A stretch of DNA of 64,000 nt from Thermosynechococcus vestitus BP-1 (GTDB lineage Bacteria; Cyanobacteriota; Cyanobacteriia; Thermosynechococcales; Thermosynechococcaceae), in assembly GCF_000011345.1 (NCBI RefSeq), contig NC_004113.1, positions 1,860,001 to 1,924,000 on the forward strand. The letters run 5' to 3'. The notes beneath the pieces are model-generated. The model searched no databases, had not been told where the DNA came from, and saw only the letters and a program-made list of their open reading frames with translations. A program made the translations under genes and the position numbers. Of the stretch, positions 36,382 through 46,506 are shown piece by piece (within the stretch, counting starts at the first letter, position 1; every line of letters begins with the position of its first letter).

Positions 36382-36655
36382 CAGTGTCCTCCCCTTGGGA
36401 GCAGTAGGCCAAAACGTAGCCCAGAATGGTATTCCAGAGGGCAAGGGAGATCAATGCCAAGACCAGAAGAGGCCATTCGCGGGGAATGCGCAGTAACACC
36501 CCGATCATGATCGCCATCGAACCCAAGGTATCGGAGACTGACAAAAAATGCAGCTTATAGAGGGGCGATCGCCGGCTCACCAGCGGCCAAGTTCCCCACA
36601 GCCAAAGAAAAAGACCAAAACCCATAGAGGCATAACTGATCCCCTGTAAAATCAC
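36374..36655 (-). CDS. mrpG: Mrp antiporter subunit G
   Basis: A 93-residue protein with three membrane helices and the MnhG pattern (RRSPLYKLHFLSVSDTLGSMAIMIG). The start is a GTG at 36655 with a good GGGAGG ribosome binding site; the frame is open upstream but overlaps mrpF in a non-homologous stretch. It is required for complex assembly in characterised Mrp systems. Confidence 0.85.
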   Translation of the reverse strand: MILQGISYASMGFGLFLWLWGTWPLVSRRSPLYKLHFLSVSDTLGSMAIMIGVLLRIPREWPLLVLALISLALWNTILGYVLAYCSQGEDTDG

Positions 36656-36666
36656 TGACTGCCTCC

Positions 36667-36927
36667 CTAAAGATTGGCTACATCCCGTAGTCGCCGCAGA
36701 AGTTGCGCAAGAAGCATCAGGGCGCCATTGCCCACGCTGAGAATGATGACCCCTACAATGCCAATCATCCAATCATCCCGCTGCACCGAGACCAGCAAAA
36801 TCATAATCGCCGTCTTTGTGGCAATGCTGGCAAAGGCCAACATCTTCGACCAGATGTGCTCCCCCTTCCAAGCAGCATAGAGGGGGATGCCCAGAATCAG
36901 TAGCATGATGATTAAAAAAGCTGTCAT
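36667..36927 (-). CDS. mrpF: Mrp antiporter subunit F
   Basis: An 86-residue protein with three hydrophobic helices matching MnhF (cytoplasmic loop WSKMLAFASIATKTAI). It overlaps mrpE by four bases and ends 11 bases before mrpG starts. Confidence 0.85.
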   Translation of the reverse strand: MTAFLIIMLLILGIPLYAAWKGEHIWSKMLAFASIATKTAIMILLVSVQRDDWMIGIVGVIILSVGNGALMLLAQLLRRLRDVANL

Positions 36928-37313
36928 TCTTCAGGTCGGCGCTCCACTAGTTGATGCACTTCAAACCAACCCTCCTCGTCGTAGTGCACTACGATCGTCT
37001 TGGGCGTGAAGGTAATCGTAAAAATATCCAGAAAAATCAGACCGGGGGCACGGGTAGGATCAACGGGTTCACGCAGGATCGCTTCATGGCGATGGGGACG
37101 CCCTATCATTTGGATTGCCTCAAGGTAGGCCCGAGGAACAGCCATCGCCACTTTTCCTAGGGTACTGAGCCACTGCCGCAGTGTTGCCCCACCCGCCCGC
37201 CCTTGGGGCAGCAGGAGCGAAACCAGAATACCAATCACCAGATTGACCAAACCAAAATCTGCTGTCAGTAGCAGCCAAATCGTTACACGCAGGGCGAAGT
37301 TCAAATAATTCAT
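36924..37313 (-). CDS. mrpE: Mrp antiporter subunit E
   Basis: A 129-residue protein with two N-terminal helices (MNYLNFALRVTIWLLLTADF) and a soluble C-terminal domain with the MnhE signature (FTPKTIVVHYDEEGWFEVH). The ATG at 37313 overlaps the mrpD stop by four bases. The longer open frame lies inside mrpD and was rejected. Confidence 0.88.
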   Translation of the reverse strand: MNYLNFALRVTIWLLLTADFGLVNLVIGILVSLLLPQGRAGGATLRQWLSTLGKVAMAVPRAYLEAIQMIGRPHRHEAILREPVDPTRAPGLIFLDIFTITFTPKTIVVHYDEEGWFEVHQLVERRPEE

Positions 37314-38740
37314 AGGGCTAATCCTACCAAGCCAAGTAACAGCAATAGCATCACCCCTAGAAGATGCTCTAGACGCTCCCAAGCCCCTCGCCAAGACGAT
37401 TCCCAGCGGGAGACCCCCAAGGCCACCAGACCACACCCCACCAGGGGTGGCAAAGCGGCGCGTAACAAACTCATGCCACTACTGTAGGCTTCCGTATAGC
37501 CCCCATTGGCCAGAAATAGCCCACCCAAGAGCACCATTGTGGCGGCCCTATAGCCCAGGGGTATCAGAGTCTTGCTAGGATAGCGGGGCAAAAAGAGAAA
37601 TTTGCTGTAAACTGTGGCGGTCAAAAACCCAGCTCCATAGAGGAGTCCCTGGTGCCACGGCTCAAGGTAACTCAATGTCAAGACCTTAGCAGGAAATCCA
37701 GCGAGGAAGGGCACACCGACAATGCCATAACCAGCAATAATTAGGGCGATCGCCACTGGGCGGGGCAAACCCTCTTGGCGTAATTCGCTCAGACGATAGT
37801 GGCGCAGTTCCCCCACACTTAAAAAAAGACTGGCCTTTGCCAAGCCGTGCATGAGGGCATACAAACCCGCCGCTGGAGGGGCAATGACTATCCATCCGAG
37901 TTGGCCAAGGGTACTGAAGCTGAGCATCCGTCGTACATCATCGGCCACCAGGGCAAATATTGAGCCAAAAAAGATTGCAGCAAGAGCAAACAGCCGCACA
38001 ATATCGGCAATGTTGCTATGAAGCAGACTGACACGCACAAGGCTAAAAACCCCAGTATTTTCGACAATACCGGCTAGGAGAGCAGCAACAATCGGCGCAG
38101 CAACAACGTTAGTTTGGGGCAACCAAAGCCCACTAATGAAAATGGCGCCCTTTGCCAACAGTCCCATCAAAATCAGAGCCACAGCCTCTGGCGATGCTTG
38201 CATCAGTGCACGAAAGGCAAAGGTATGGTTTGTCTGATAAACCAGAGCAACCCCCATTAAATAAAAGAGCATGGCCACATTACTCACCATCAGGTAGCGC
38301 AGGCCAATCCAGAGGCAGCGATCGCTGCGGGGATAGGCAATCAACAGAAAAACGACAATCCCCAGCACCTCAATATTCACGTAAAGACTGAGGAAATCCG
38401 CTGAAATAAAGACGGTGTTGGCACTACCGTGGAGTAGACACAGCAGCACGTAGAAGAATGCCTTGTCCCTCTCCTGCCAGATGTGCAACAGGGCTGCCAA
38501 AGTGACGAGGGCATTGGTGACAATAAAGTAACCACTCAGGGGGTCAATGCTCAGGGAAATGCCAAAGCTATCGAGAAGAACAAAGGCAGTGTTGACCTGG
38601 TTGATGGTGATCCCTAAGCCGACACAGAGGGAAACAAGGGCGATCGCCAGCGTCAGACCCCGCGCCAAGGGGGGCAGCAGATAAAGGGCTAAGCCAGCCC
38701 CAAAGGGCAACAAAATCCAAGCGATCGCTAGGTCTGTCAT
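37310..38740 (-). CDS. mrpD: Mrp antiporter subunit D (NuoM/N-like)
   Basis: A 476-residue membrane protein with about 13 helices, homologous to the proton-pumping subunits of complex I. The conserved Glu (near residue 125 in VNIEVLGI) and Lys (in GLLAKGAIFISGLWLPQ) lie in the expected helices, as does GLAKASLFLSVG. It exchanges Na+ (or other cations) for H+ with its partners. The ATG at 38740 has AGGA upstream; a GTG two codons earlier is an alternative. It starts 9 bases after mrpC. Confidence 0.9.
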   Translation of the reverse strand: MTDLAIAWILLPFGAGLALYLLPPLARGLTLAIALVSLCVGLGITINQVNTAFVLLDSFGISLSIDPLSGYFIVTNALVTLAALLHIWQERDKAFFYVLLCLLHGSANTVFISADFLSLYVNIEVLGIVVFLLIAYPRSDRCLWIGLRYLMVSNVAMLFYLMGVALVYQTNHTFAFRALMQASPEAVALILMGLLAKGAIFISGLWLPQTNVVAAPIVAALLAGIVENTGVFSLVRVSLLHSNIADIVRLFALAAIFFGSIFALVADDVRRMLSFSTLGQLGWIVIAPPAAGLYALMHGLAKASLFLSVGELRHYRLSELRQEGLPRPVAIALIIAGYGIVGVPFLAGFPAKVLTLSYLEPWHQGLLYGAGFLTATVYSKFLFLPRYPSKTLIPLGYRAATMVLLGGLFLANGGYTEAYSSGMSLLRAALPPLVGCGLVALGVSRWESSWRGAWERLEHLLGVMLLLLLGLVGLAL

Positions 38741-38749
38741 TGCCACGTC

Positions 38750-39091
38750 CTAGAGATACGTTTGATCAATTTCTGGGGTTTCTAACGTTGGGTTATCCCG
38801 CGCTAGCTTCATTGCCGCTACTAGCATCAGCGTTTGAATTGACAGGCCAATCACGATCGCGGTCAAAATGACGGCTTGGGGCACCGGATCCGCATAGGGA
38901 GCATCAAAGACACCTCCACGGGCAATGGGCGTGACCAGGCCACTGTGGGTAGCAGTGACCACAAACAAAGCCACTATTCCAGTGCTCATGACATCCATCG
39001 TCACAATCTTCATCAGTAGGTTTTTCTTGACGATTGTTCCTAAAAACCCGACGAGAACAGTGACAAAAACACTGGCTTCCAAGACAAGCAT
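38750..39091 (-). CDS. mrpC: Mrp antiporter subunit C (NuoK-like)
   Basis: A 113-residue protein with three helices, like NuoK/MnhC, carrying GTIVKKNLLMKI and DPVPQAVILTAIVIG. It is the first gene of the Mrp operon. The ATG at 39091 starts at the first membrane helix. The frame is open further upstream into tandem repeats that read as repeated NATVCSK, which is unlikely to be translated. Confidence 0.88.
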   Translation of the reverse strand: MLVLEASVFVTVLVGFLGTIVKKNLLMKIVTMDVMSTGIVALFVVTATHSGLVTPIARGGVFDAPYADPVPQAVILTAIVIGLSIQTLMLVAAMKLARDNPTLETPEIDQTYL

Positions 39092-39119
39092 CAGACCCAA
39101 CCCGCAGACACCGTGGCAT

Positions 39120-39161
39120 TTAGAACAAACTGTAGCATTCTTAGAACAAACTGTAGCATTC
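39120..39161. repeat. 21-bp tandem direct repeat upstream of the mrp operon
   Basis: Two identical 21-base units sit head to tail (39120-39140 and 39141-39161), each containing AGAACAAACTGTAGCATTC. A partial third copy (GGCATT) lies just before the first unit. The 21-base period equals two DNA helical turns, which would suit a protein bound on one face. They lie 29-70 bases upstream of the mrpC start codon. Confidence 0.75.
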
Positions 39162-39353
39162 TGTTTTCCCCTTACACCTCGCCCTTTGTCATAGAACGGT
39201 ACCGCTGTAACCAACGGTCAGGAACCCTATAGGGAACGTTAAGGGCGCTAACCCCATCTTAACTTTATTTAGATCAATGTCAATTCTTTAATGAATAGAT
39301 TTTTATCAATAACATTGTCGTAAACTTTATAATCTAGAAAAATACTTAACAAT

Positions 39354-39382
39354 TTGCAACATTCCGCAAATAGGTATATATT
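39354..39382 (+). promoter_or_regulatory. sigma70-type promoter for ndhD1
   Basis: TTGCAA (39354-39359) and TATATT (39377-39382) are separated by exactly 17 bases in an AT-rich stretch. Transcription would start near 39389, leaving a leader of about 47 bases before the ATG at 39436. Confidence 0.65.
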
Positions 39383-39435
39383 CTTACTCAGATACTTGAA
39401 CAGATTACTGGACTCGTCCCTTGGGGGGTTGTCTG

Positions 39436-41037
39436 ATGAATGTCCAATTTCCTTGGCTGACTGTACTGACACTGCTGCCTTTAGTGGCAGCCTTTTTCAT
39501 TCCCGTGTTGCCCGACCGTGAGGGGAAGACAGTCCGCTGGTATGCCCTAGCGATCGCGCTCCTCGAGTTTGGCCTTTCGGCAATGGTTTTCTGGCGGCAC
39601 TACGATGCCCAATCCGCCCAGTTCCAAATGGTGGAAACCGTGCCTTGGCTGCCGCAAATCGGCCTGAACTGGTCCCTAGCGGTTGATGGCCTTGCAGTTC
39701 CCCTGATTTTGCTGACGGGTCTGGTAAACACACTGGCAATCTTTGCAGCTTGGCAAGTAAAGCAGAAGCCGCGCTTATTTTATTTCTTGATGTTGGCGCT
39801 CTACAGTGCCCAAATTGGCGTCTTTGCTGCCCAAGATCTCATCCTGTTCTTCCTGATTTGGGAATTGGAACTGGTCCCCGTCTATCTGCTGATTTCCATC
39901 TGGGGAGGTGCCCAACGGCAATACGCCGCTACAAAATTTATCCTCTACACTGCCGTTGGTTCCCTCTTTATCCTCATTGCCGGCCTAGGGATGGCCTTTT
40001 ATGGCGGTGACTTTAGCCTCAACATGGCGGCCCTAGGGCTCAAGAACTACCCCTTGGCCCTCGAACTCCTTGCCTACGCTGGCTTCCTAATTGCCTTTGG
40101 TGTCAAGCTGCCTATCTTCCCCCTACACACTTGGTTGCCTGATGCCCACGGTGAAGCCTCTGCTCCAGTCTCAATGGTCCTAGCGGGCGTACTCCTAAAA
40201 ATGGGGGGCTATGGTCTCATTCGCTTCAACCTGCAAATGCTCCCGGATGCTCACATTTACTTTGCCCCTGTTCTCATTGCCCTTGGGGTGGTCAATATTA
40301 TCTATGGTGCCCTGACCGCCTTTGGCCAAGAAAACCTGAAGCGGCGGCTGGCCTACTCCTCCATTTCCCACATGGGCTTTGTGCTGCTGGGCATCGGCGC
40401 CCTCAATGGCATTGGCCTCAATGGAGCGATGTTGCAAATGCTCTCCCACGGTTTGATTGCGGCAGTTCTCTTCTTCTTGGCCGGGGTGACCTACGATCGC
40501 ACCCACACATTGGCCATGGAAAAAATGAGTGGTATTGCCCAATCGATGCCGAAAACCTTTGCCCTCTTTACCGCAAGCTCTATGGCCTCATTAGCGCTGC
40601 CCGGTATGAGTGGCTTTGTCAGTGAACTCACTGTCTTTTTGGGCTTGACTAACAGTGACGCCTACTCGACAACCTTTAAAGTGGGGGTGATTTTCCTCGC
40701 TGCCGTGGGGGTGATTATTACGCCCGTCTATCTGCTCTCGATGGTGCGCCGGGTCTTTACGGGCAAACAAGCAGGGGATATGTTTGACAAGCTGCTTTTG
40801 GACATCAATCCTCGTGAAACCTTCATTGCCCTCTCCCTCCTGGTGCCGATTATTGCTGTGGGGATGTATCCCAAAGTGGCTACCCAAACCTACGATGTGA
40901 CGACGACGGCGATCGCCCGCCATGTCCATGGGGCTCTGCCTGCTGTGGCACAGCACCATCTGCCCCTCTATGCCCAACTCACCCAATCTGCCCCCCGCCT
41001 CTTCAGGGAAACAACCGTTGCCGATAATAGCCTCTAG
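39436..41037 (+). CDS. ndhD1: NAD(P)H-quinone oxidoreductase chain 4 (NdhD1)
   Basis: A 533-residue thylakoid membrane protein with about 14 helices, one of the three antiporter-like proton-pumping subunits of cyanobacterial NDH-1. [12 protein letters not shown] holds the conserved Glu, and [11 protein letters not shown]-type residues ([14 protein letters not shown]) and [14 protein letters not shown] are typical of NuoM/NdhD. The start of the mature pattern and similarity to NdhD1 suggest the respiratory/cyclic form rather than the CO2-uptake forms, but this needs a tree. A GGGGGG tract precedes the ATG, and a consensus promoter lies upstream. Confidence 0.92.
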   Translation: MNVQFPWLTVLTLLPLVAAFFIPVLPDREGKTVRWYALAIALLEFGLSAMVFWRHYDAQSAQFQMVETVPWLPQIGLNWSLAVDGLAVPLILLTGLVNTLAIFAAWQVKQKPRLFYFLMLALYSAQIGVFAAQDLILFFLIWELELVPVYLLISIWGGAQRQYAATKFILYTAVGSLFILIAGLGMAFYGGDFSLNMAALGLKNYPLALELLAYAGFLIAFGVKLPIFPLHTWLPDAHGEASAPVSMVLAGVLLKMGGYGLIRFNLQMLPDAHIYFAPVLIALGVVNIIYGALTAFGQENLKRRLAYSSISHMGFVLLGIGALNGIGLNGAMLQMLSHGLIAAVLFFLAGVTYDRTHTLAMEKMSGIAQSMPKTFALFTASSMASLALPGMSGFVSELTVFLGLTNSDAYSTTFKVGVIFLAAVGVIITPVYLLSMVRRVFTGKQAGDMFDKLLLDINPRETFIALSLLVPIIAVGMYPKVATQTYDVTTTAIARHVHGALPAVAQHHLPLYAQLTQSAPRLFRETTVADNSL

Positions 41038-41164
41038 GGGTTAGGGGTGGGGATGCCCCTTCTGCAAGTGGCAGTTCAGGGCATTCATTGCTAGAGTGGA
41101 GTAACGGCATTCCTGCCCTTGGGCAGATTGCATAAACTGAATACGGTGATTCAATAAAGGCTCT

Positions 41165-41392
41165 ATGAGTAATCTCGAGAAACAAATCGAACAAGCCCGC
41201 GAGGAAGCCCACAAAATCTGTGACACCGAAGGGGCAACCTCGGGACAGTGTGCCGCCGCTTGGGATGCCCTTGAGGAACTGCAAGCGGAAGCTGCCCACC
41301 AACGGGCTGAGCAGCAAGATCACAAAACCTCTTTCCAGCAGTACTGTGATGACAACCCTGATGCTGCTGAGTGCCGCATTTACGACGACTAA
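41165..41392 (+). CDS. cp12: CP12, Calvin-cycle regulatory protein
   Basis: A 75-residue intrinsically flexible protein with both redox Cys pairs: Cys19/Cys29 at the N-terminus and Cys61/Cys70 at the C-terminus. The core AAWDALEELQAE is the family signature. Oxidised CP12 binds glyceraldehyde-3-phosphate dehydrogenase and phosphoribulokinase into an inactive dark complex, and thioredoxin releases it. It is followed 11 bases later by the fructosamine-kinase-like gene. Confidence 0.96.
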   Translation: MSNLEKQIEQAREEAHKICDTEGATSGQCAAAWDALEELQAEAAHQRAEQQDHKTSFQQYCDDNPDAAECRIYDD

Positions 41393-41403
41393 GGGTTGAG
41401 GGT

Positions 41404-42261
41404 GTGAGTCGCTGGCAACAGTTGTGGGATCAATTTGCCGCAGCGACGGGTCGGCGGCTCCATGGGGGTAAAGCCCTTGCGGTGGGGGGCGGCAGTATCA
41501 ACACCACCTATGTGTGGCAACATCCGGAGCAAACCCTCTTTGTTAAATTGAATCGCCCTGAACGGCAGGCGATGTTTGCGGCCGAAGCCAATGCTCTAAG
41601 GGCGATCGCTAAGGTTCAAGCGATTCGCGTTCCCCTTCCTCTGCTATGGGGAGTGGTTGAGGACGCGAGTTTTTTAGTTTTGGAATACCTGCCCCTCACC
41701 AGTACTGGGGATTGGCGGCAGATGGGGGTAGAGCTGGCACAGTTGCACCTCAAGGGCACCGGCGATCGCTATGGCTGGTCGGAAAATAACACCATTGGTG
41801 CCACCCCTCAAATCAATCCCTGGTCCGACAACTGGGGGGAGTTTTTCCGTGATGCTCGCCTGCGTTATCAGTTTGATCTGGCTCAGCGCCGGGGTGGACA
41901 CTTTCCCAAGGCGGAGAAGCTCCTAGCGGCGATTCCAGAACTCCTGAACCATCAGCCAACGCCCACCTTAGTGCACGGCGATCTCTGGTCGGGGAATGCG
42001 GCCTTTTGCCGTACGGGGGAACCGGTGATTTTCGACCCCGCCAGTTACTATGGCGATCGCGAGGTCGATTTGGCCATGAGTGAACTGTTTGGTGGCTTCC
42101 CTGCCGCCTTTTATGAGGGCTATAACGCCACCTATCCCCTAGGGGCGGGCTATCAACAACGGAAAACCATCTACCACCTGTACCACATCCTCAATCATTT
42201 CAATCTTTTTGGTGGCAGTTACCAGACTCAGGCCCAGTACATGATTGAGCAAATCCTTTAA
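41404..42261 (+). CDS. fructosamine kinase family protein
   Basis: A 285-residue kinase of the fructosamine-3-kinase/APH fold. GGGSINTTYVW is the ATP loop, FVKLN the ATP-binding Lys, LVHGDLWSGNAAF the catalytic loop and IFDPASYYGDREVDLAM the metal site. These enzymes phosphorylate Amadori (glycated) products so that they decay. The GTG at 41404 (MSRWQQLWD) was preferred; the longer frame overlaps cp12. Confidence 0.92.
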   Translation: MSRWQQLWDQFAAATGRRLHGGKALAVGGGSINTTYVWQHPEQTLFVKLNRPERQAMFAAEANALRAIAKVQAIRVPLPLLWGVVEDASFLVLEYLPLTSTGDWRQMGVELAQLHLKGTGDRYGWSENNTIGATPQINPWSDNWGEFFRDARLRYQFDLAQRRGGHFPKAEKLLAAIPELLNHQPTPTLVHGDLWSGNAAFCRTGEPVIFDPASYYGDREVDLAMSELFGGFPAAFYEGYNATYPLGAGYQQRKTIYHLYHILNHFNLFGGSYQTQAQYMIEQIL

Positions 42262-42393
42262 CCCTAGACAACTCCGTGGAACAGCCTGTTTCCCAAAGCA
42301 CCCTAAGATCAAACAGTGACCACTAGCTGGCGATCGCTGTAGTATCGTGGAGTGCAGGGCTTCAACTTTTGAGTGTTTGCGAGATTCCTTCCT

Positions 42394-43041
42394 ATGTCCG
42401 AGGGCAAAGTGCCACCCACCAATGCTTCAACTCCTCCATCAGTGACCGCCAAAACCAACAAGGCCACAGACCCCTGGTGGCTAGAGATGGTTAAAACCTT
42501 GGGACTAGCGGCTGTCTTTGCCATTGGTATTCGTACATTTGTGGCTGAGGCGCGTTATATTCCCACCGGCTCCATGGAGAACACCCTCCTGATTAACGAT
42601 CGCCTGATTATTGAAAAAATCAGCTACTATTTCCATGCCCCCCATCGGGGCGACATTGTTGTGTTTAATCCAACCCCCACGCTTCAACAGGCGGGCTTTC
42701 ATGATGCCTTTATCAAACGGGTGGTGGGCTTACCGGGCGATCGCGTTGAACTGCGCGCAGGACGGGTTTATATCAACAATCAGCTCCTCCCCGAACCCTA
42801 TCTTGCGCCCTCAACCTTGACTTCAGTGGATACCTGCGCTGGCATGCAGCCCTATCTGGCTCAACCCCAAGTGATTCCCGCCAACAGTTACTTGGTTTTG
42901 GGAGATAACCGCAATAACAGCTTTGATGGTCGCTGCTGGGGAGTGGTACCCCGCAATTACATTATTGGCCGCGCGGCAATTCGCTTTTGGCCCCCCGATC
43001 GCTGGGGGTTGATCACTGATCCCAAGGCACCCCAACGGTGA
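42394..43041 (+). CDS. lepB: signal peptidase I
   Basis: A 215-residue membrane protease that removes signal peptides. One N-terminal helix (about residues 31-47) precedes the catalytic Ser in PTGSMENTL and Lys in [25 protein letters not shown] is the third family box. The ATG at 42394 (MSEGKVPP) was preferred to one seven codons upstream. Its stop overlaps the next gene's GTG start (GTGA). Confidence 0.95.
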   Translation: MSEGKVPPTNASTPPSVTAKTNKATDPWWLEMVKTLGLAAVFAIGIRTFVAEARYIPTGSMENTLLINDRLIIEKISYYFHAPHRGDIVVFNPTPTLQQAGFHDAFIKRVVGLPGDRVELRAGRVYINNQLLPEPYLAPSTLTSVDTCAGMQPYLAQPQVIPANSYLVLGDNRNNSFDGRCWGVVPRNYIIGRAAIRFWPPDRWGLITDPKAPQR

Positions 43042-44777
43042 GGGAAACCCTGTCCACTGAAGTACTGGTCGTTGGCGGTGGGACAGGGGGAGTCGCTGCT
43101 GCCTTAACGGCGGCTCGAGCAGGCGCCCAAACGGTTTTGGTCAGTGAAACACCATGGCTAGGGGGAATGCTCACGAGTGCTGGAGTGGCTGCCCCCGATG
43201 GCAATGAACTCATGGCGTGGCAAACAGGGCTATGGGGCGAGTTTCTACGGGCGATCGCCCAACGCCAGCCGGGAGGGTTAGATCATGCTTGGGTGAGTTT
43301 CTTTACCTTTGAGCCAAAGGTGGCGGCTAATCTTTTTGCCGAGTGGGTCAAGGCAACCCCAAACTTGACGTGGATTGTGGGGGAAGTTCCCCAAGCCGTC
43401 TTGCGCCAAGGCGATCGCGTCCTCGGGGTGGAGTTTACCACCCTCACCCTCTGTGCCCAAATCACCATTGACGCCACAGAACTTGGCGATCTCCTTGCCT
43501 TGGGGGAGATTCCCCATCGCTGGGGATGGGAGTGGCAAGCAGAAACCCAAGAGCCCTCAGCACCTCCCGCACCCACCCCCCTAACCAAAACCTACCCTGT
43601 GCAAGCCCCCACCTGGATTGTTGTTCTACAGGACTATGGTGAGGGTGCCACTGCCCCAGAGATTCCCCCTTCCCCCCTTTGGGATGAACGCAAGTTTGAC
43701 GGTGCTTGGGCAGGCTACGACCCACTGCACTTTCTCAACTATGGCCGTCTGCCGGGCAACCGCTTTATGCTCAACTGGCCCCAGCAGGGGAATGACTACG
43801 GGGTGGGTCTTGAACGGCTGGTGGGCTCTCCCCAAGAGCGAGCGGCCTTTTGCCAAGAGGCACGCTGGCATGCTCAGGATTTTGCCTGCTATGTCCAACG
43901 CCACTTAGGTCGCCGCTATGGTTTGGCGGAGGAAACTTTTCCGAGATTCCCTGGCGGAGTGGGGGGCGGCGCCTATGCTCTCCATCCCTACTACCGCGAA
44001 AGTCGTCGCCTGATGGGTCTCACTACAATTCAAGAGCAGGATATTCTCCCCAACGCCCCACCGCCCGTTGATGCCCAAGGTCACTATACTGGCATTGCCA
44101 TCGGCAACTATCCGAACGATCACCACTATCCGGCGATGGTACTTCCCCTGATGCCTAAGTCCATCCGCTGGGGCGGTCGTTGGACAGGGACGCCCTTTGT
44201 GGTGCCCTATACGTCGTTGATTCCCCAGGGAGTAGAGGGCTTTTTAGTTGCAGAGAAAAATATCTCGGTGACCCACATTGCCAATGGTGCGACCCGCTTG
44301 CAACCGCTGGTGATGGGCATTGGCCAGGGAGCCGGTTGGCTTGCCGCCACCGCCATTCGCCAAGGGAAATCTCTGCACCAACTGGTGGGCACCCTTGATC
44401 TGAGGCCCATCATTCAGGAGTGCCGCCAGGCAATTTTTCCCTTCTTCAACCTGCCACCCCAACACCCTGAATGGGAAGCTTGGCAGCTCCAGACCTTAAA
44501 CACCGTTGATCCCACAGTGTCCCTACCGCCAGGGGTGGCGATCGCCCAACCCACCCCGATGACCATTAGCCCAGGCATGCAAACCCTCACGGGTGAATTG
44601 ATAAAATTGGCGGAGCAGGCCTATCAACTGCGCACCGATCAACAGTCTTGGCCTTTAGTGACACTCCACCCCACCGTCAACGATCTCTTGCAAACCTATA
44701 GAAATGGGCAACGGATCACAGTGACCGGCTTTATCAACCCCTATGCCCCCTGGATACGGGTGGAGCACATGGCCTAA
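43038..44777 (+). CDS. FAD-dependent oxidoreductase
   Basis: A 579-residue protein with an N-terminal FAD dinucleotide fold ([21 protein letters not shown], followed by the acidic end of strand two). Further FAD-family segments are [23 protein letters not shown] and, at about residue 390, [22 protein letters not shown]. The substrate is unknown. The GTG start overlaps the lepB stop, indicating translational coupling. The stop overlaps that of the convergent synthase gene (CTAA). Confidence 0.87.
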   Translation: MRETLSTEVLVVGGGTGGVAAALTAARAGAQTVLVSETPWLGGMLTSAGVAAPDGNELMAWQTGLWGEFLRAIAQRQPGGLDHAWVSFFTFEPKVAANLFAEWVKATPNLTWIVGEVPQAVLRQGDRVLGVEFTTLTLCAQITIDATELGDLLALGEIPHRWGWEWQAETQEPSAPPAPTPLTKTYPVQAPTWIVVLQDYGEGATAPEIPPSPLWDERKFDGAWAGYDPLHFLNYGRLPGNRFMLNWPQQGNDYGVGLERLVGSPQERAAFCQEARWHAQDFACYVQRHLGRRYGLAEETFPRFPGGVGGGAYALHPYYRESRRLMGLTTIQEQDILPNAPPPVDAQGHYTGIAIGNYPNDHHYPAMVLPLMPKSIRWGGRWTGTPFVVPYTSLIPQGVEGFLVAEKNISVTHIANGATRLQPLVMGIGQGAGWLAATAIRQGKSLHQLVGTLDLRPIIQECRQAIFPFFNLPPQHPEWEAWQLQTLNTVDPTVSLPPGVAIAQPTPMTISPGMQTLTGELIKLAEQAYQLRTDQQSWPLVTLHPTVNDLLQTYRNGQRITVTGFINPYAPWIRVEHMA

Positions 44778-46411
44778 GGGGTGCAGCTGAGCTCCCCAAG
44801 ACGTTGGTTAAAGCGCAGATTTTCACTATAGTCCACAGGGACATCAATGAGAGTGGGAACATTCTGTGCCAAGGCGGTTTTGAGGGTTGGGATAAAGTCA
44901 GTGGTCTCCTCAATGCGATAGCCTTTGAGTCCCATGCTTTCGGCTAACTTGACAAAATCGGGATTACTAAAGTGGACATAGGCAGATTCACCAAAGTAGC
45001 GCTGCTGCTTCCACTCAATGAGACCATAGCCGCCGTCATTAAAGATGATGGTGGTAAAGTTTGTCCCCATACGCAGGGCAGTTTCCAGTTCTTGGAAATT
45101 CATCATGAAGCCACCATCCCCCGTGACTGCCACCACATGCCGCTGCGGATAGACTAATTTGGCGGCCATTGCCCCCGGTACCGCAATCCCCATTGCCGCA
45201 AAGCCATTGGAAATCAAGCAGGTGTTGGGGCGATCGCAGTGGTAGTGACGAGCAATCCACATTTTATGGGCACCCACATCAGAAATAACAATGTCCTCGG
45301 GCCCCATGACTTGGCGCAGGTCATAGATTAGCTTTTGGGGCTTAACCGGAAAACTCTCATCCTGGGCATATTGGTAATAGTCCGCCACAATCTCCTGACG
45401 CAGTTGCACGGCATAGGGGGTGGGCTTATCTTGGCGATCGGCCCGCTTAAGAATTTCATAGAGGGAGTCAGAAATATCGCCGACAACCTCAACGACAGGG
45501 ATATAGCTGCTGTCAATTTCCGCAGGAGTGGCCGCAATATGGATAATCGGCAAGCGGCCCTCGGGGTTCCAGCTTTTTGGGGAATACTCAATTAAGTCAT
45601 AGCCAACGGCAATCACTAAGTCAGCATGATCAAAGCCGCAGCTAATGTAATCCCGCTGTTGGAGCCCCACGGTCCACAGAGCAAGGGGGTGTTGATAGGG
45701 AATGACCCCTTTGCCCATGAAGGTATTGGCCACGGGGATATTCAGCTTTTCGGCAAAATGGGTGAGGGCAGCGGCAGCATGGGCGCGAATGGCGCCATTC
45801 CCCACTAGGATCAGGGGGTTCTCGGCAGCATTGATGAGTTCAGCGGCCTTAAGAATACTCTGGAAAGAGGCATAGGTTTTTTCGGGGGAGCTGGGCTTAA
45901 GGGGAGCGCCCTCGGCTTCCATGGCGGCAATGTTTTCAGGCACATCAATGTGAACGGCGCCCGGCTTCTCATTCTGGGCAATTTTAAAGGCCTTGCGGAC
46001 AATTTCTGGGGTAATACTAGGGCGGACAATCTGGGCATTCCATTTGGTTACGGGGCTAAACATGGCCACCAAGTCCAAATATTGGTGGGACTCGATGTGC
46101 ATGCGATCCGTCCCCACTTGCCCTGTAATCGCCACCAGGGGAGCGCCGTCGAGGTTGGCATCGGCAACACCGGTCATTAAATTCGTGGCCCCGGGGCCGA
46201 GGGTAGAAAGACAGACCCCTGCTTTGCCGGTGAGGCGACCATAGACATCGGCCATAAAGGCCGCCCCCTGTTCGTGGCGGGTGGTTATAAATTGAATCCG
46301 AGAGCGATGGAGGGCATGGAGGACATCTAGATTCTCTTCCCCCGGCAAACCAAAAATATATTCAACGCCTTCATTTTCAAGGCATTTTACGAGTAATTCG
46401 GCGGTATTCAT
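44774..46411 (-). CDS. acetolactate synthase-like thiamine-diphosphate enzyme
   Basis: A 545-residue ThDP enzyme. FGLPGEENLDVLHAL and RHEQGAAFMADVYGR hold the catalytic Glu, and GDGGFMMNFQELETALRMG with IIFNDGGYGLIEWKQ form the metal-ThDP motif. It resembles catabolic acetolactate synthase (AlsS/IlvX-like), making acetolactate from pyruvate. No small regulatory ilvN lies nearby, which favours the catabolic form; other ThDP decarboxylases cannot be excluded. The ATG at 46411 (MNTAELLVK) was preferred to one seven codons upstream. Confidence 0.87.
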   Translation of the reverse strand: MNTAELLVKCLENEGVEYIFGLPGEENLDVLHALHRSRIQFITTRHEQGAAFMADVYGRLTGKAGVCLSTLGPGATNLMTGVADANLDGAPLVAITGQVGTDRMHIESHQYLDLVAMFSPVTKWNAQIVRPSITPEIVRKAFKIAQNEKPGAVHIDVPENIAAMEAEGAPLKPSSPEKTYASFQSILKAAELINAAENPLILVGNGAIRAHAAAALTHFAEKLNIPVANTFMGKGVIPYQHPLALWTVGLQQRDYISCGFDHADLVIAVGYDLIEYSPKSWNPEGRLPIIHIAATPAEIDSSYIPVVEVVGDISDSLYEILKRADRQDKPTPYAVQLRQEIVADYYQYAQDESFPVKPQKLIYDLRQVMGPEDIVISDVGAHKMWIARHYHCDRPNTCLISNGFAAMGIAVPGAMAAKLVYPQRHVVAVTGDGGFMMNFQELETALRMGTNFTTIIFNDGGYGLIEWKQQRYFGESAYVHFSNPDFVKLAESMGLKGYRIEETTDFIPTLKTALAQNVPTLIDVPVDYSENLRFNQRLGELSCTP

Positions 46412-46506
46412 AGGATGGGCGATCGCAGGCACGACGTTCTATCGTTTTCTATCGTAGTTCTGCTTTCTTTGCCCAATCCCTAAATGTTGGCAAATGCTGA
46501 CGAAGT

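Noticed and set aside
39269-39472. 67-codon minus-strand frame in the mrpC-ndhD1 gap
   Set aside because: It overlaps the ndhD1 promoter and start, is driven by AT-rich sequence, and shows no domain.
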